A stretch of DNA of 64,000 nucleotides from Ignavibacteriales bacterium (lineage in GTDB: Bacteria > Bacteroidota > Ignavibacteria > Ignavibacteriales > Ignavibacteriaceae). A program made the translations under genes and the position numbers. Of this stretch, positions 6,344-15,672 are shown one piece after another. The notes beneath the pieces were generated by a model, which saw only the letters and a program-made list of their open reading frames with translations, was not told the DNA's origin and did not search any database. Each line of letters begins with the position of its first letter. Within the stretch, counting starts at the first letter, position 1. The stretch is taken from assembly GCA_016709155.1 (NCBI GenBank), contig JADJEI010000001.1, forward strand, positions 1,612,001-1,676,000, in the 5' to 3' direction.

Positions 6344-8305
6344 TTAAACTTTTCCATCAGGATAAAAACGAACCTGGTAAAGCGGATTTGTAAAATCTGA
6401 TAATATTAATGTTGACTCTCCTGTTTCAACATCCCAAAGTCTTGCTGTAAGATCTGACGAGCCCGTTGCTAATCTTTTTCCGTCAGGTGAAACATCTAAT
6501 GTATAGACTCTTTGAGAATGTCCTTTAAATTCCTTTAATAATTTCCCAGAATTAACTTCCCACATTTTTACAATTTTATCTTCGCCTCCACTAAAAAATG
6601 TTTTGTCATCTTTTGAAAAGACTACTTCGTTTGGTGCGCCCTTATGTGCGTTTATTTCTAATATTTTTTCAAATGACTCTGCGTCCCATAATATTATTTT
6701 ACCGTTGTCTTCTCCCGTTGCAATAATTTTCGAATTGTTACTTACAGCAAGTGCGAACGGGCGGGACTCAAGTGGAAGTTTAGCTATCATATCTCCTTCC
6801 TCAACTTGCCACACATACAATTCTTTTTTCTGTGATATAGCAGAAACAAATTTGCCATCGTTTGAATAAATTAGTTTGCCGCTTCCATAATTCATTCCAG
6901 GTAATTCGCGATAAAGTTTTCCCGTTTGGGTATCATAAATTTTTACTGCCGGATTCCAATTGCAAACAGCAACATATTTATTATCGGGGCTTAATGCTGC
7001 TGCATTTACAATTTCATCAAGCACGGGGTAGTTGCCGATCAACTTTCCTGTTTGTGCATTCCAAATGCTTAATGTAGAATCAGTTCCACCGGTTGCAAGA
7101 ATTTTTCCGTCGTCACTTAAATCAAAAGCATACATTATATCTTTGTGTCTTCCGTTAGGATCTGAAAACTCTAAGCCGTTTTCTGCATTCCATAGCCGAA
7201 CTGTTTTATCTGCAGATGAGGTAATAAAATATTTTCCATCGGGAGAAGTTGAAATTGATGAAACATTATCTTCGTGTCCAAATATTCTGCTAATTTTTTT
7301 CCCTGATTCGGCATTCCAGATTATAATTGTTGCGTCATTACCACTTGTATATAGTTGCTTTCCATCCTTGCTGTAAGCGATAGAAATAACGGGCTTTTGA
7401 TGTCCGCGTAATTCGTAAACTAATTTTCCAGTTTCAATTTCCCAAACTCTGGGAGTTGTATTTTTTGTTGCAACTGCAATAAACTTTCCATCCGGGCTGA
7501 AAGCGATATTATCAACCGCAGAGTATTCCTTAACATCGCTAAAGTCAAAAATTTTGGGGTTAGAAAGATTACCCAATTCCCAAATACTCGCATTTGCTTC
7601 CCAGCTTCCGACAGCGAATCGTTCTCCATCGGCACTAAATTTTACAGCAACCAATGGGTGGGTGTTATAATCTGTTGTCCAGATTTTTTCATTAGTTTCA
7701 ATATCATAAAGACTGATCAAACTATTCACTCCGCTTTCTTTTAGATACCACGAGCAAAAAATAATTTTTTTGCCATCGGGAGAAATATCAACATCGGCAA
7801 GTCCCCGTGCGCCTGTAAAAATTTTTGATAGTTCATTGCCGGAATTAAAATCCCAGATTCGAATTGTTGTATCGCGTGAACAAGAAATAAGTTTAGTGTC
7901 GTCGGGATTGAACTTTACAGAGTAAACAGAGTTTAAATGACCGGAGATTAATTTTACTTCTTCCAGAGTTTCGGAATTATGAATATGAATCGTTCCTTTT
8001 GTATCTCCGAAAGCAATAAACTTTCCATTATTGCTGTAAGCTATTTTGGTGGGGGCAACATCTTTCAAATCTATTATTTTTATGCTGCCGTCTATTCTCT
8101 TGCTTAGATAATTCCACTCCCAGCCGCGAAATTGTTCTGGAGCATTATTCAACCAACGCTTTGCTTCCATCTTTTCATTCAATCTTAAAGAAGAGTTAGC
8201 TGCTGAGATGTGTGCAAGATAGGAATTGTACAATAAATAGTTTTCCTGTGCCGACAAATAAACTGTTCCCAAAAGGATGATAATACAGAATGATACTCTT
8301 TTCAT
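6344..8305 (-). CDS. Secreted WD40-repeat beta-propeller protein
   Basis: 653 residues with an N-terminal signal peptide (MKRVSFCIIILLGTVYLSAQ), a short helical region with WEWNYL, and then about thirteen WD40 blades (recurring SPDGK...IWD / VRLWD pattern), enough for two propellers. Such proteins are scaffolds; partners are unknown. The frame ends mid-blade at YPDGKV. Adding one base to the four-T run at 6350-6353 restores KSLIANSMGVEIVLYRTE and moves the stop to 6297-6299, so the last blade is probably complete in the organism. The start ATG at 8305 has AAAGGCGC upstream as a weak ribosome site. Confidence 0.88.
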   Translation of the reverse strand: MKRVSFCIIILLGTVYLSAQENYLLYNSYLAHISAANSSLRLNEKMEAKRWLNNAPEQFRGWEWNYLSKRIDGSIKIIDLKDVAPTKIAYSNNGKFIAFGDTKGTIHIHNSETLEEVKLISGHLNSVYSVKFNPDDTKLISCSRDTTIRIWDFNSGNELSKIFTGARGLADVDISPDGKKIIFCSWYLKESGVNSLISLYDIETNEKIWTTDYNTHPLVAVKFSADGERFAVGSWEANASIWELGNLSNPKIFDFSDVKEYSAVDNIAFSPDGKFIAVATKNTTPRVWEIETGKLVYELRGHQKPVISIAYSKDGKQLYTSGNDATIIIWNAESGKKISRIFGHEDNVSSISTSPDGKYFITSSADKTVRLWNAENGLEFSDPNGRHKDIMYAFDLSDDGKILATGGTDSTLSIWNAQTGKLIGNYPVLDEIVNAAALSPDNKYVAVCNWNPAVKIYDTQTGKLYRELPGMNYGSGKLIYSNDGKFVSAISQKKELYVWQVEEGDMIAKLPLESRPFALAVSNNSKIIATGEDNGKIILWDAESFEKILEINAHKGAPNEVVFSKDDKTFFSGGEDKIVKMWEVNSGKLLKEFKGHSQRVYTLDVSPDGKRLATGSSDLTARLWDVETGESTLILSDFTNPLYQVRFYPDGKV

Positions 8306-8540
8306 TATGCGCCTTTAAGATTTAGATGAATTATATTTATAGTTGATGCTGCTGTAATGCAATTTAGAAAATGATTTTTGTAAAACAAACAGCAGTGTAG
8401 GATAAAAAAAATAAGATGAGCAAGTAAATGTAAAGAGAATTAAAGTTTTCATAAAAATCTCAAATATTCTTACTATAAATAATTACAATATTTTAATTAC
8501 TATCAACATTCATTAAATAGACCGTTTGTTATTTAATAAA
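8306..8540. other. AT-rich spacer upstream of the WD40 gene
   Basis: This spacer lies between the WD40 gene start and the peroxiredoxin terminator. I see no open frame, RNA gene or clear repeat in it. It should hold the WD40 promoter, but no motif stands out. Confidence 0.4.
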
Positions 8541-8568
8541 AAAGCCGCAGAAAATTTTCTGCGGCTTT
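8541..8568 (-). terminator. Rho-independent terminator of the peroxiredoxin gene
   Basis: Perfect stem GCCGCAGAAAA / TTTTCTGCGGC (8544-8565). Read on the minus strand it is followed by a T-run (8536-8543 complement). It lies 25 bases past the peroxiredoxin stop. The three A and three T outside the stem let it work weakly in both directions. Confidence 0.85.
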
Positions 8569-8592
8569 AAGTTTTAATTGAAAAATACTTGT

Positions 8593-9315
8593 TTATTTTT
8601 TCTTCAAGACTGCTTTCATAACAGCATCTTTGCTGATTGGTTTTGTACAGAAAAACCAATCATGGCAGGTTAAGTCTTTTTCTTTTCCTTCCATGCGATT
8701 TTTTGCCGTACCGCATGAACCAGCGGTAGGAATTATAACATCATCGCCTGGTCTCCAATCAGCGGGAGTTGCAATACCAAACTCATCTGCAGCTTGAAGT
8801 GCAATTATAACTCTGTAAAGCTCATCAAAATTTCTTCCCAGGCTTAACGGATAATAAATTATTGCTCTTATTATCCCTTTGGGATCGATAAAGAAAACTG
8901 CGCGAACTGCTTTTGTTGTGCTTTCACCCGGCTGAAGCATTCCATAAGTTTTTGCAACATTCATTGTAATGTCTTCAATCAAAGGAAAGTTTACTTCAAC
9001 ATTTTTCATTCCCTTGTATTCGATTTTTTCTTTTATAGTTCTTAACCAGGCAATGTGACTGGAAAGTCCATCGACAGAAAGACCAACAAGTTTACAGTTA
9101 GCCTCTTCAAATTGTTTTTCCATAGTAGCAAAAGTCATAAACTCAGAGGTACACACTGGTGTAAAATCCGCCGGATGACTGAATAAGATTACCCATTTGC
9201 CGGAATAATCTGCTGGAAAATTAATTTCTCCTTGTGTTGTTACTGCTTTGAATGATGGGGCTTTATCGCCGATACGGGGCATTGATACTGGTGTATTTTG
9301 AACTGCTTGTTCCAT
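8593..9315 (-). CDS. Peroxiredoxin (Prx6 / 1-Cys-like type)
   Basis: A 240-residue cytosolic thiol peroxidase that reduces hydrogen peroxide and organic peroxides. The peroxidatic cysteine lies in HPADFTPVCTSEF near residue 55, with the PxxxTxxC pattern of the family. The long C-terminal extension ends with CHDWFFC, an additional cysteine pair like that of archaeal and some bacterial Prx6-type enzymes. The start ATG at 9315 has TAGGAG shortly upstream, a good ribosome site. It is transcribed alone: its own terminator follows and the upstream gene is divergent. Confidence 0.93.
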   Translation of the reverse strand: MEQAVQNTPVSMPRIGDKAPSFKAVTTQGEINFPADYSGKWVILFSHPADFTPVCTSEFMTFATMEKQFEEANCKLVGLSVDGLSSHIAWLRTIKEKIEYKGMKNVEVNFPLIEDITMNVAKTYGMLQPGESTTKAVRAVFFIDPKGIIRAIIYYPLSLGRNFDELYRVIIALQAADEFGIATPADWRPGDDVIIPTAGSCGTAKNRMEGKEKDLTCHDWFFCTKPISKDAVMKAVLKKK

Positions 9316-9339
9316 TTTATTTTCTCCTAATTAATTGTG

Positions 9340-9660
9340 TTAAATGATTGTTGGTTTGATGAAAGTTGATTCAATTAGATTCTTTAAAATATTATTGGTT
9401 TCATTTATAAAGATATAATTAAAATATATCTCACCGTTAGAAACAACTAAACTATTTTTATTTATGCTTATAACTCTTACAATTTTGAGGTCGGTGGGTT
9501 TAGAAAAATCAACTCTATCTTTTCCCGAAAGGATGGATTCCCCAAACTAATTATTAAAGCCAAGGTTTTCAATATTATTCATTACACCAAATCTTTTATA
9601 AAATTTATAATAAGGTTGTTTTCTTGTAATGACTTTATTTTATTTATTTTTACCACGCAT
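9340..9660 (-). pseudogene. Possible decayed small gene upstream of the peroxiredoxin gene
   Basis: Read from the ATG at 9660 to the TAA at 9340-9342 there are 107 codons in one frame, interrupted by only two stops (TAA after six codons, TAG about 30 codons before the middle). The last 77 codons are open, which is unusual in such AT-rich DNA, and read sensibly (for example ILSGKDRVDFSKPTDLKIV). I do not recognise a family. It may be a gene remnant, or open by chance. Confidence 0.3.
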
Positions 9661-9745
9661 AAAATTAATAAAAGCTATGAAGTTATCACTTTCAATCTGT
9701 AAAAATGATGTGGAGATTATTATAGAACCAAACAGGATATTTTAA

Positions 9746-9940
9746 ATGAGTGAGATTAAACGTTCTGATATAAAAACAGGAATGCAAGTAAAAATAGTTT
9801 TGAAAGAAGACCAACATACAGGCAAACTTACAGAAGGTATTGTTAAAGATATTCTGACAAAATCTCCCAATCATCCGCACGGAATAAAAGTAAGACTTGA
9901 AACAGGTGAAGTTGGGCGGGTAAAGGAGATTATAAGCTAA
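9746..9940 (+). CDS. ywbE: YwbE family protein
   Basis: A 64-residue single-domain protein matching the YwbE (DUF2196) family over its whole length: R-x-DIK-x-G-x-x-V-x-IVLKEDQ-x-T-G-x-L-T-x-G near the start, then TKSPNHPHGIKVRLETGEVGRV. It is a small beta-barrel of unknown function, probably cytosolic and possibly nucleic-acid-binding by fold; that function is not established. It stands alone between minus-strand genes, and the leader has a GGATATTTTAA stretch as a weak ribosome site. Confidence 0.9.
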   Translation: MSEIKRSDIKTGMQVKIVLKEDQHTGKLTEGIVKDILTKSPNHPHGIKVRLETGEVGRVKEIIS

Positions 9941-10074
9941 ATCAATTTTATTATCAAATCAATTAACAACGTCGAGTTTTTTAATGCTGTTCATAAACAT
10001 TAATTTTAATTATTCTTGCTAAAAAAGATAGTCTTCAATAACCTGTTTACAATCACCACCAACAACAATGTATT

Positions 10075-11523
10075 TTATCTTTCTCCGGTTATAAGTTTAA
10101 TAGTATTCCGCTTTAAATCATCATAAGCACCATTATCCTGATTAGAGAATATAACAAATGTTATATCAGAATTAGGAAAATATCTGAACTCAAAATTGAC
10201 TCCCTTTGCTGTGCCGCCATGTCCGTAACTTATCTCCCGAGCCGATTTACCAATTATAAATCCATAACCATAATCTTCGGTAGCAACCATATTATTGTTT
10301 TTAATTGATATCATGTTTTTAAACGTTTCCCTTGAAACAATTAAATTATTTTTTAGCGCGTTAGAAAATTTTAACATATCATTAACGTTGGAATAAGAAC
10401 CTCCGGCAGAACTGCCTTTACCTTTTACTCTTTCGACCTCAATCCAACTATCACCTTTTTCTGATCGAACCAATGGAGAGACAGTATTATTTGTTTCATT
10501 GTTAAAATAACCGCTGTTACTCATCCCGGCTTTATCAAGAATATTTTCTTTAACGAAGGTAAAGTAATCCGTTCGGGAAACTTTTTCGATGATCGCTCCC
10601 AGCAGAATATAGTTTGAATTATTATACTCGTATTCTTTTCCCGCATCACTTTTAAACCCAACATCTAAAACCATTTTTAGGTGATCATTGATTGTAACTG
10701 CATTACTGTAAGCTTCGCTTTTTTGTCCCCACCAATAATGTTCTACTCCTGATGTATGAGTAAGTAAGTTGTGTATTGTTATTTTATCCGCTTTTGTTTT
10801 ATCTGAAAAGCCATCAATATATTTTGTTATATGATCGTTATAATTCAGCTTCTTATCCTCGACTAATTTAGCGATACATAATGCTGTAAACATTTTTCCA
10901 CCGGAAGCCATTCCAAATAAAGAATTTGAATTTATTGGACTAGTTTTTTCCTTATCTGCAAATCCAAAATATTTTTCAAAAAGAATATTATTCCCTCTTG
11001 CAATCAAAATACTTCCATACAAATCATATTTTGAATTTAACGTCTGGATATAACCATTGAGCCAGTCTAGAGTCTCCTTCTGTTCGATACTGCCATTGGG
11101 AAGCGCTATAGGTTCAGAAACCTCAGCAATAAATCCTATTGTCTTTAATTTGTTAGGCGGTTCAGGATCAAGCCGCATTTGAAAATCCTGCCACATCACG
11201 TCGCCATCTTTCTTAGCATAGATATGCATAATATAGCTCATACCTTCAGGCTTGTTAAAGGTTAAGGTTTCTGAATGATGATATACTATGGGGGCATAAC
11301 TATCGTGTAATTGTTTTACCAAGCCAAGCAGTCTATCAATTCCAACTTCATTAATAGCAGATTGAGAAAATATTCTTGATATAATTTCTCTTTGTTCAGC
11401 TTCAGAGGCAGAATTTATTGCTTGAATAAACAACGCACCATAATCATCGAGCTTGTGCTGAGCAACCAGATTAATTGTTAAGAATAATGCAAGATAAAAA
11501 ATGCTATTAATGATTTTTCTCAT
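10075..11523 (-). CDS. Secreted serine hydrolase, class C beta-lactamase family
   Basis: 482 residues with a signal peptide (MRKIINSIFYLALFLTINLVAQ). A roughly 130-residue N-terminal domain is followed by the beta-lactamase/penicillin-binding-protein-like hydrolase. The catalytic SxxK is in MASGGKMF, the YxN is in YEYNNSNYILLG and the HxG is in YGHGGTAKG. Such enzymes act as D,D-peptidases or esterases in the periplasm; the substrate cannot be read from sequence. It overlaps the preceding T9SS gene by four bases (ATGA arrangement), so the two are translated from one message. There is no sorting domain of its own. Confidence 0.9.
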   Translation of the reverse strand: MRKIINSIFYLALFLTINLVAQHKLDDYGALFIQAINSASEAEQREIISRIFSQSAINEVGIDRLLGLVKQLHDSYAPIVYHHSETLTFNKPEGMSYIMHIYAKKDGDVMWQDFQMRLDPEPPNKLKTIGFIAEVSEPIALPNGSIEQKETLDWLNGYIQTLNSKYDLYGSILIARGNNILFEKYFGFADKEKTSPINSNSLFGMASGGKMFTALCIAKLVEDKKLNYNDHITKYIDGFSDKTKADKITIHNLLTHTSGVEHYWWGQKSEAYSNAVTINDHLKMVLDVGFKSDAGKEYEYNNSNYILLGAIIEKVSRTDYFTFVKENILDKAGMSNSGYFNNETNNTVSPLVRSEKGDSWIEVERVKGKGSSAGGSYSNVNDMLKFSNALKNNLIVSRETFKNMISIKNNNMVATEDYGYGFIIGKSAREISYGHGGTAKGVNFEFRYFPNSDITFVIFSNQDNGAYDDLKRNTIKLITGER

Positions 11524-12698
11524 TTTAAATAAACCATTTTATTTGTTTGAATGAAGTTTCCTGCTTTTAGTTGATAGTAATAAACTCCACTAGACAAGGA
11601 TGAATTTACAGTATATAAAATAGAATTAAAACCAGCATTTTTAAATTCATCAACCAGAGTTTCAATCTCTCTGCCAAGAACATCTAATATTTTTAATGTT
11701 TGCCAACCGCTTACAGGAGACTGCCAACTTATTTTGGTACTTGGATTAAATGGATTGGGATAATTCTGTTCCAAGATAAAACTATTGGCAACAAGATCAC
11801 CATCATCGGAAACTGAGGACACATTTATTTCTCTGATAACCACCGCATTTGGATTCATCAGACCACCTGAACCGCTTGGAATAAAATCCTCTATGTAAAC
11901 ACCGTTACTATCGAACATCTTAACCGAATGAGTTACACCGTTTCCGATAAGTATATTTCCATTGGAGAAAAAATCTACTCCCTCTGCCTGACCCAAACCG
12001 GTTATGAAGTTGCTGACAAATACTCCAGTCGAATCAAATCTTTTTACTGCTGTTCCATTATAATCAATCACTAACAGGTCGCCATTGTCATCAAACCAGA
12101 TATTAGTTGGACCCGCGAGATTTGTATTAACAAAAAGTCCAAGATCGTTACCGTCCGGATCAAATTTTCTAACAGAAGCTGCGCCATATGAAGAGACATA
12201 CAAATTACCTTCATCATCCCAGTCGATACCAATACTCTGTGTTATGCCTACGCCTGTGAACTCATCAACAAAAGCTCCGTCAAGTTGGTATCGCCAAACC
12301 TTTCCGTTACCCGACCACTGCAGTACATAAAGCAAGCTATCGGCACCGATTTTCATTCTGGTTGGTCCACCAATACCGGTGGCAAAGTCTCCGATATATT
12401 CTCCGGTAGACGAATTATATTTTGTTATCCTGCCGGTATTTAAGTTTGATATTAGCACTACTTGCTGTTCTTCCAGAAAAACAATGTCCTGCGGCCAGGC
12501 AAGAGCCGTATCTATAAAAGTTTCGGGATTCTCACTGTTTTCATCAAACTTTAAAATTTGCCACGGGGGATTTGAAAAGTTTCCCGCATCACTCACATAG
12601 ATTTTTATGTCCTGCCCAAAAGCAATTGAGGGTAATAATATAACAGATAATGAAAACAGCAAAAGTAGTTTGCTGTAAAAAGCTATATCAATATACAT
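11520..12698 (-). CDS. NHL/SMP-30-type beta-propeller protein with T9SS type A sorting domain
   Basis: 392 residues: an N-terminal hydrophobic signal (LLLLFSLSVILLPSIAFG, preceded by a short MYIDIAFYSK), a six-bladed NHL-like propeller with repeats such as WDDEGNLYVSSYG and FDDNGDLLVIDYNG, and a C-terminal sorting domain with LEQNYPNPFNPSTKISW and a closing GVYYYQLKAG...KMVYLK. The sorting domain directs export by the type IX system and attachment or release at the outer membrane. It is first in a two-gene unit with the serine hydrolase, suggesting a shared outside-the-cell role. Confidence 0.9.
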   Translation of the reverse strand: MYIDIAFYSKLLLLFSLSVILLPSIAFGQDIKIYVSDAGNFSNPPWQILKFDENSENPETFIDTALAWPQDIVFLEEQQVVLISNLNTGRITKYNSSTGEYIGDFATGIGGPTRMKIGADSLLYVLQWSGNGKVWRYQLDGAFVDEFTGVGITQSIGIDWDDEGNLYVSSYGAASVRKFDPDGNDLGLFVNTNLAGPTNIWFDDNGDLLVIDYNGTAVKRFDSTGVFVSNFITGLGQAEGVDFFSNGNILIGNGVTHSVKMFDSNGVYIEDFIPSGSGGLMNPNAVVIREINVSSVSDDGDLVANSFILEQNYPNPFNPSTKISWQSPVSGWQTLKILDVLGREIETLVDEFKNAGFNSILYTVNSSLSSGVYYYQLKAGNFIQTNKMVYLK

Positions 12699-12919
12699 TT
12701 CGTAGCTCCTTATTTTGTTGATGTAAATCAGCCTATATCAATTGTCTTGATATCTGGCAATTAATATTCTGAGAAAAACTCTAAAAAGAGGAAGATAAAG
12801 GACAGGTGGAAAATTAGTGTTTTGGGTGGTGATTGGTTATAGCCGAACCGAAACAGTAAAATGTTTTGTCTGAGACAAGGGTTGATAAATATGGTGTGGC
12901 GGGCGGGTTGATTTTCTGC
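12699..12919. other. Short spacer with no recognisable gene
   Basis: It holds a small inverted repeat (ATATCAA / TTGATAT around 12733-12751) close to the T9SS gene start, which may be an operator or chance. Nothing else was seen. Confidence 0.3.
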
Positions 12920-13480
12920 TCAGGCGTTCTTTAATAATGCTGAAAAACTATAAGGCAATTTTGGACCTTTCACAGCGTTAAATCCGACTGCCTTTGCCTT
13001 TTCTATTGTCGAGTCAAATTCTTTTTTCGATACGTGAAATAATTTTGGTTCTACAATTAAGAATTCTCCCCCATCATTCAAAAATTTTTTTAGTGTCGCA
13101 AAAAGTTTATCTTTATCCGGAACTTCGTGAACCATATAAAATGCAAGAATAAAATCTACTTTCTCCGGCACAACAATTTTGTCCTTCTCACATTTTATTA
13201 ACTGTATTATCTGTTCAAGAGGTGTCCCGTTAATTTTATTACGAAGTTTTTGCAGCATTCCTTCCTGTAAATCTACAGAGTATACTTTTCCGTGTGCACC
13301 AACAATTTTCGCTAACTCGACTGAAAAAAATCCGGGACCACATCCAACATCAAGAATCTTCATCCCTTCCTTAACATAAGGAGAAAGTATTTTTTGCGGA
13401 TTTTGTAACCATCTTCTGATTTTATTGTCGAGGGAATTTGCCAGCTCAACGGGGCAAACCCGGCTTCTATCATTATTCAT
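12920..13480 (-). CDS. Class I SAM-dependent methyltransferase
   Basis: 186 residues. SAM-binding motif I is LDVGCGPGFFSVELA near residue 44, followed by the acidic VYSVDLQEGML strand that binds the SAM ribose, and a post-motif region FILAFYMVHEVPDKDKLF. The fold is that of small-molecule (UbiE/Arsm-like) methyltransferases. The N-terminus (RSRVCPVELANSLDNKIRR) is a short helical cap with a cysteine. The substrate is unknown. It is transcribed alone; a hairpin lies 30 bases upstream of its start and the ftsH terminator lies beyond. Confidence 0.88.
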   Translation of the reverse strand: MNNDRSRVCPVELANSLDNKIRRWLQNPQKILSPYVKEGMKILDVGCGPGFFSVELAKIVGAHGKVYSVDLQEGMLQKLRNKINGTPLEQIIQLIKCEKDKIVVPEKVDFILAFYMVHEVPDKDKLFATLKKFLNDGGEFLIVEPKLFHVSKKEFDSTIEKAKAVGFNAVKGPKLPYSFSALLKNA

Positions 13481-13512
13481 ATTGCACTCAATATTGCTGA
13501 TCCGTTGCTAGG

Positions 13513-13535
13513 CTGTCACGATCGTACCGTGACAG
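13513..13535. repeat. Short perfect palindrome, REP-like
   Basis: CTGTCACG (13513-13520) and CGTGACAG (13528-13535) enclose a seven-base loop. The GTCACG/CGTGAC stem is the same as in the REP-like element at 27744-27770, so it may be a shortened family member. It sits between the methyltransferase start and the ftsH terminator. Confidence 0.5.
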
Positions 13536-13599
13536 AAATTATTTTTAGCTTTAAATTTCCTCATTCTCACCAAAGAAAACAACGGTTTAAAATAAAAAA

Positions 13600-13621
13600 C
13601 CGCAGAAGTTTTCTCCTGCGG
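13600..13621 (-). terminator. Rho-independent terminator of ftsH
   Basis: CCGCAG / CTGCGG stem with an AAG-TTTTCTC loop. Read on the minus strand it is followed by a six-T run (complement of 13594-13599). It lies 24 bases past the ftsH stop. The 15 bases 13607-13621 recur exactly at 22963-22977 beside clpB. Confidence 0.85.
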
Positions 13622-13645
13622 CATATATTATTATTGTGTTTCTCT

Positions 13646-15625
13646 TCATACTAATATTTTTTCATTTATAAGTTCACGTGAAGGCATAAGTCCCGTTACC
13701 AGAAGAATCTCTTTTTCATCGAGTGTTTCCCTATCCATCAGAGCTGCAGCAAGTGAATCAAGCTGCATACGATGTTCATTTAATAATTCCTTCGCCTCTT
13801 TATAGCACTCATTAATAATTTTATGTACTTCCTGATCAATTAATTTAGCAGTCTCTTCGCTGAATTCTCTTCTGCCATAACCGCCCATACCACTTAAATA
13901 AGGATTATTAGATTCGACAAGTTGAACCATACCTAAAGCATCGCTCATACCCCAGCGCGTTACCATCTGTCGGGCAAAATTAGTAGCCTGTTCAATGTCA
14001 TTTTCAGCTCCCGTGATTTTGTTGCCATAAACAATCTCTTCAGCAGTGCGTCCACCGAGCATTCCTATGATCCTCGCCCGCAAATATTCTTCTGTGTAGT
14101 TGTATCGGTCACTAACAGGACGCTGATAAGTTACACCTAATGCCTGTCCGCGAGGTACTATAGTAACTCTGTTTACAGGATCAGCACCAGGGACAACCAA
14201 CCCAAGAATTGCATGCCCGCTTTCGTGATATGCAATCCGTTCACGGTCTTCTTTGGTCATTATTAAAGAACGTTCCGGACCAAGAATAATTTTTTCAAGT
14301 GAATCCATAAAATCTTTTTGAGAGATATTATCCTTTTCTTTCTTCGCAGCCAAAAGTACTGCTTCATTAACAAGATTTTGAATATCAGCGCCTGATAATC
14401 CCGGAGTTGTAGATGCAATTTCCTGGAGATTAACATCCGGAGCCAAAGGTACTTTACGTGTATGAACTTTTAAGATTGCTCCCCGTCCATTTTTATCCGG
14501 AAGGTTTACTACAACACGTCGGTCAAAACGTCCCGGTCTTAGGAGAGCCTTATCCAAAACATTTGGTTGATTTGTTGCAGCTAAAACTATAACACCTTCC
14601 CTGCCTGAGAATCCATCCATTTCAGTAAGTATCTGATTTAAGGTTTGTTCATGTTCACTTGTACCGCCCATCGATATAGACCCACGGGAACGACCTATAG
14701 CATCAAGCTCATCAATAAAAATAATTGACGGGGCATTTTCTCTTGCCTGTTTGAACAAATCCCTCACTCTTGAAGCGCCAACTCCAACAATCATTTCAAC
14801 AAATTCAGAAGCGCTCATTGAAAAGAATGGGACACCCGCTTCACCTGCAGTTGCTTTTGCTAATAATGTTTTTCCGGTACCAGGTGCACCAATGAGCAAA
14901 ACTCCTTTAGGAGCAGAACCACCAAGCCTGGTATATTTTTGAGGATTTTTTAAAAAATCAACTATCTCTTCCAATTCATTCTTAGCTTCATCAATACCGG
15001 CAACATCATTAAAGGTAACTTCAGGGCTCTTTTCCTTATCAAATTTTTTCACATGACTGCTGCTACCAAACATTCCCATAAAGCCCCCACCTGCGCCTCC
15101 GCCTCGTTGCATTTTTTTGTACATAGAGAAGTAAAAAGCTATGATTAGTATAGTAGGACCAAACATCATCAGAAAAGACAAAATAGGGTCATTCGCTTCC
15201 TGAATTGGTTCGGCACGTATAGTCACTCCATTTTCAATTAAGAGTGCTTCAAGTCCGGGATCGATAAACGAAGGCAATTCAGTTGTGAAGTGAACTACTT
15301 TGACAGATGTAGTGTCTGTTTTAAAACCATTAGTCTCTACACTTGGTATAGTTACCGGATTTATAAAATTTCCGGTAAGTGATAAACCTTTACTGTATAT
15401 CTCTTTCACGTTGTGGTCTAAGACTTCTTGCTTAAAAACGGTGTATGGAATTTTTTCCAGATCGGACATTCTATCAGCAAAATATTTTCCAATAAAATAG
15501 TTAAGGATGAGGAGACCTATAAACCAGAGATACATTTTATAGTTTACCTTTCCTTTTTGTTCGTTACCATCGACCGGATTCCCCTCTCTGTTTTGATTAC
15601 TACCGGTCTGTTGTGGTGTGTTCAT
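13646..15625 (-). CDS. ftsH: ATP-dependent zinc metalloprotease FtsH
   Basis: A 659-residue inner-membrane AAA+ protease that extracts and degrades membrane and regulatory proteins. Two membrane segments (MYLWFIGLLILNYFIGKYF near residue 31 and ILSFLMMFGPTILIIAFYF near 148) flank a periplasmic domain. The AAA module has Walker A GAPGTGKT, Walker B IIFIDELDAIG and the second region of homology (RPGRFDR). The peptidase has HESGH with the zinc histidines. The C-terminus is full length. The start ATG at 15625 has AGGAGAA just upstream. It ends the long minus-strand stress cluster and has its own terminator. Confidence 0.97.
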   Translation of the reverse strand: MNTPQQTGSNQNREGNPVDGNEQKGKVNYKMYLWFIGLLILNYFIGKYFADRMSDLEKIPYTVFKQEVLDHNVKEIYSKGLSLTGNFINPVTIPSVETNGFKTDTTSVKVVHFTTELPSFIDPGLEALLIENGVTIRAEPIQEANDPILSFLMMFGPTILIIAFYFSMYKKMQRGGGAGGGFMGMFGSSSHVKKFDKEKSPEVTFNDVAGIDEAKNELEEIVDFLKNPQKYTRLGGSAPKGVLLIGAPGTGKTLLAKATAGEAGVPFFSMSASEFVEMIVGVGASRVRDLFKQARENAPSIIFIDELDAIGRSRGSISMGGTSEHEQTLNQILTEMDGFSGREGVIVLAATNQPNVLDKALLRPGRFDRRVVVNLPDKNGRGAILKVHTRKVPLAPDVNLQEIASTTPGLSGADIQNLVNEAVLLAAKKEKDNISQKDFMDSLEKIILGPERSLIMTKEDRERIAYHESGHAILGLVVPGADPVNRVTIVPRGQALGVTYQRPVSDRYNYTEEYLRARIIGMLGGRTAEEIVYGNKITGAENDIEQATNFARQMVTRWGMSDALGMVQLVESNNPYLSGMGGYGRREFSEETAKLIDQEVHKIINECYKEAKELLNEHRMQLDSLAAALMDRETLDEKEILLVTGLMPSRELINEKILV

Positions 15626-15672
15626 TAAAATTTCTCCTTTATTTTATAATCTAACTTTTGGTTTGAATGATT

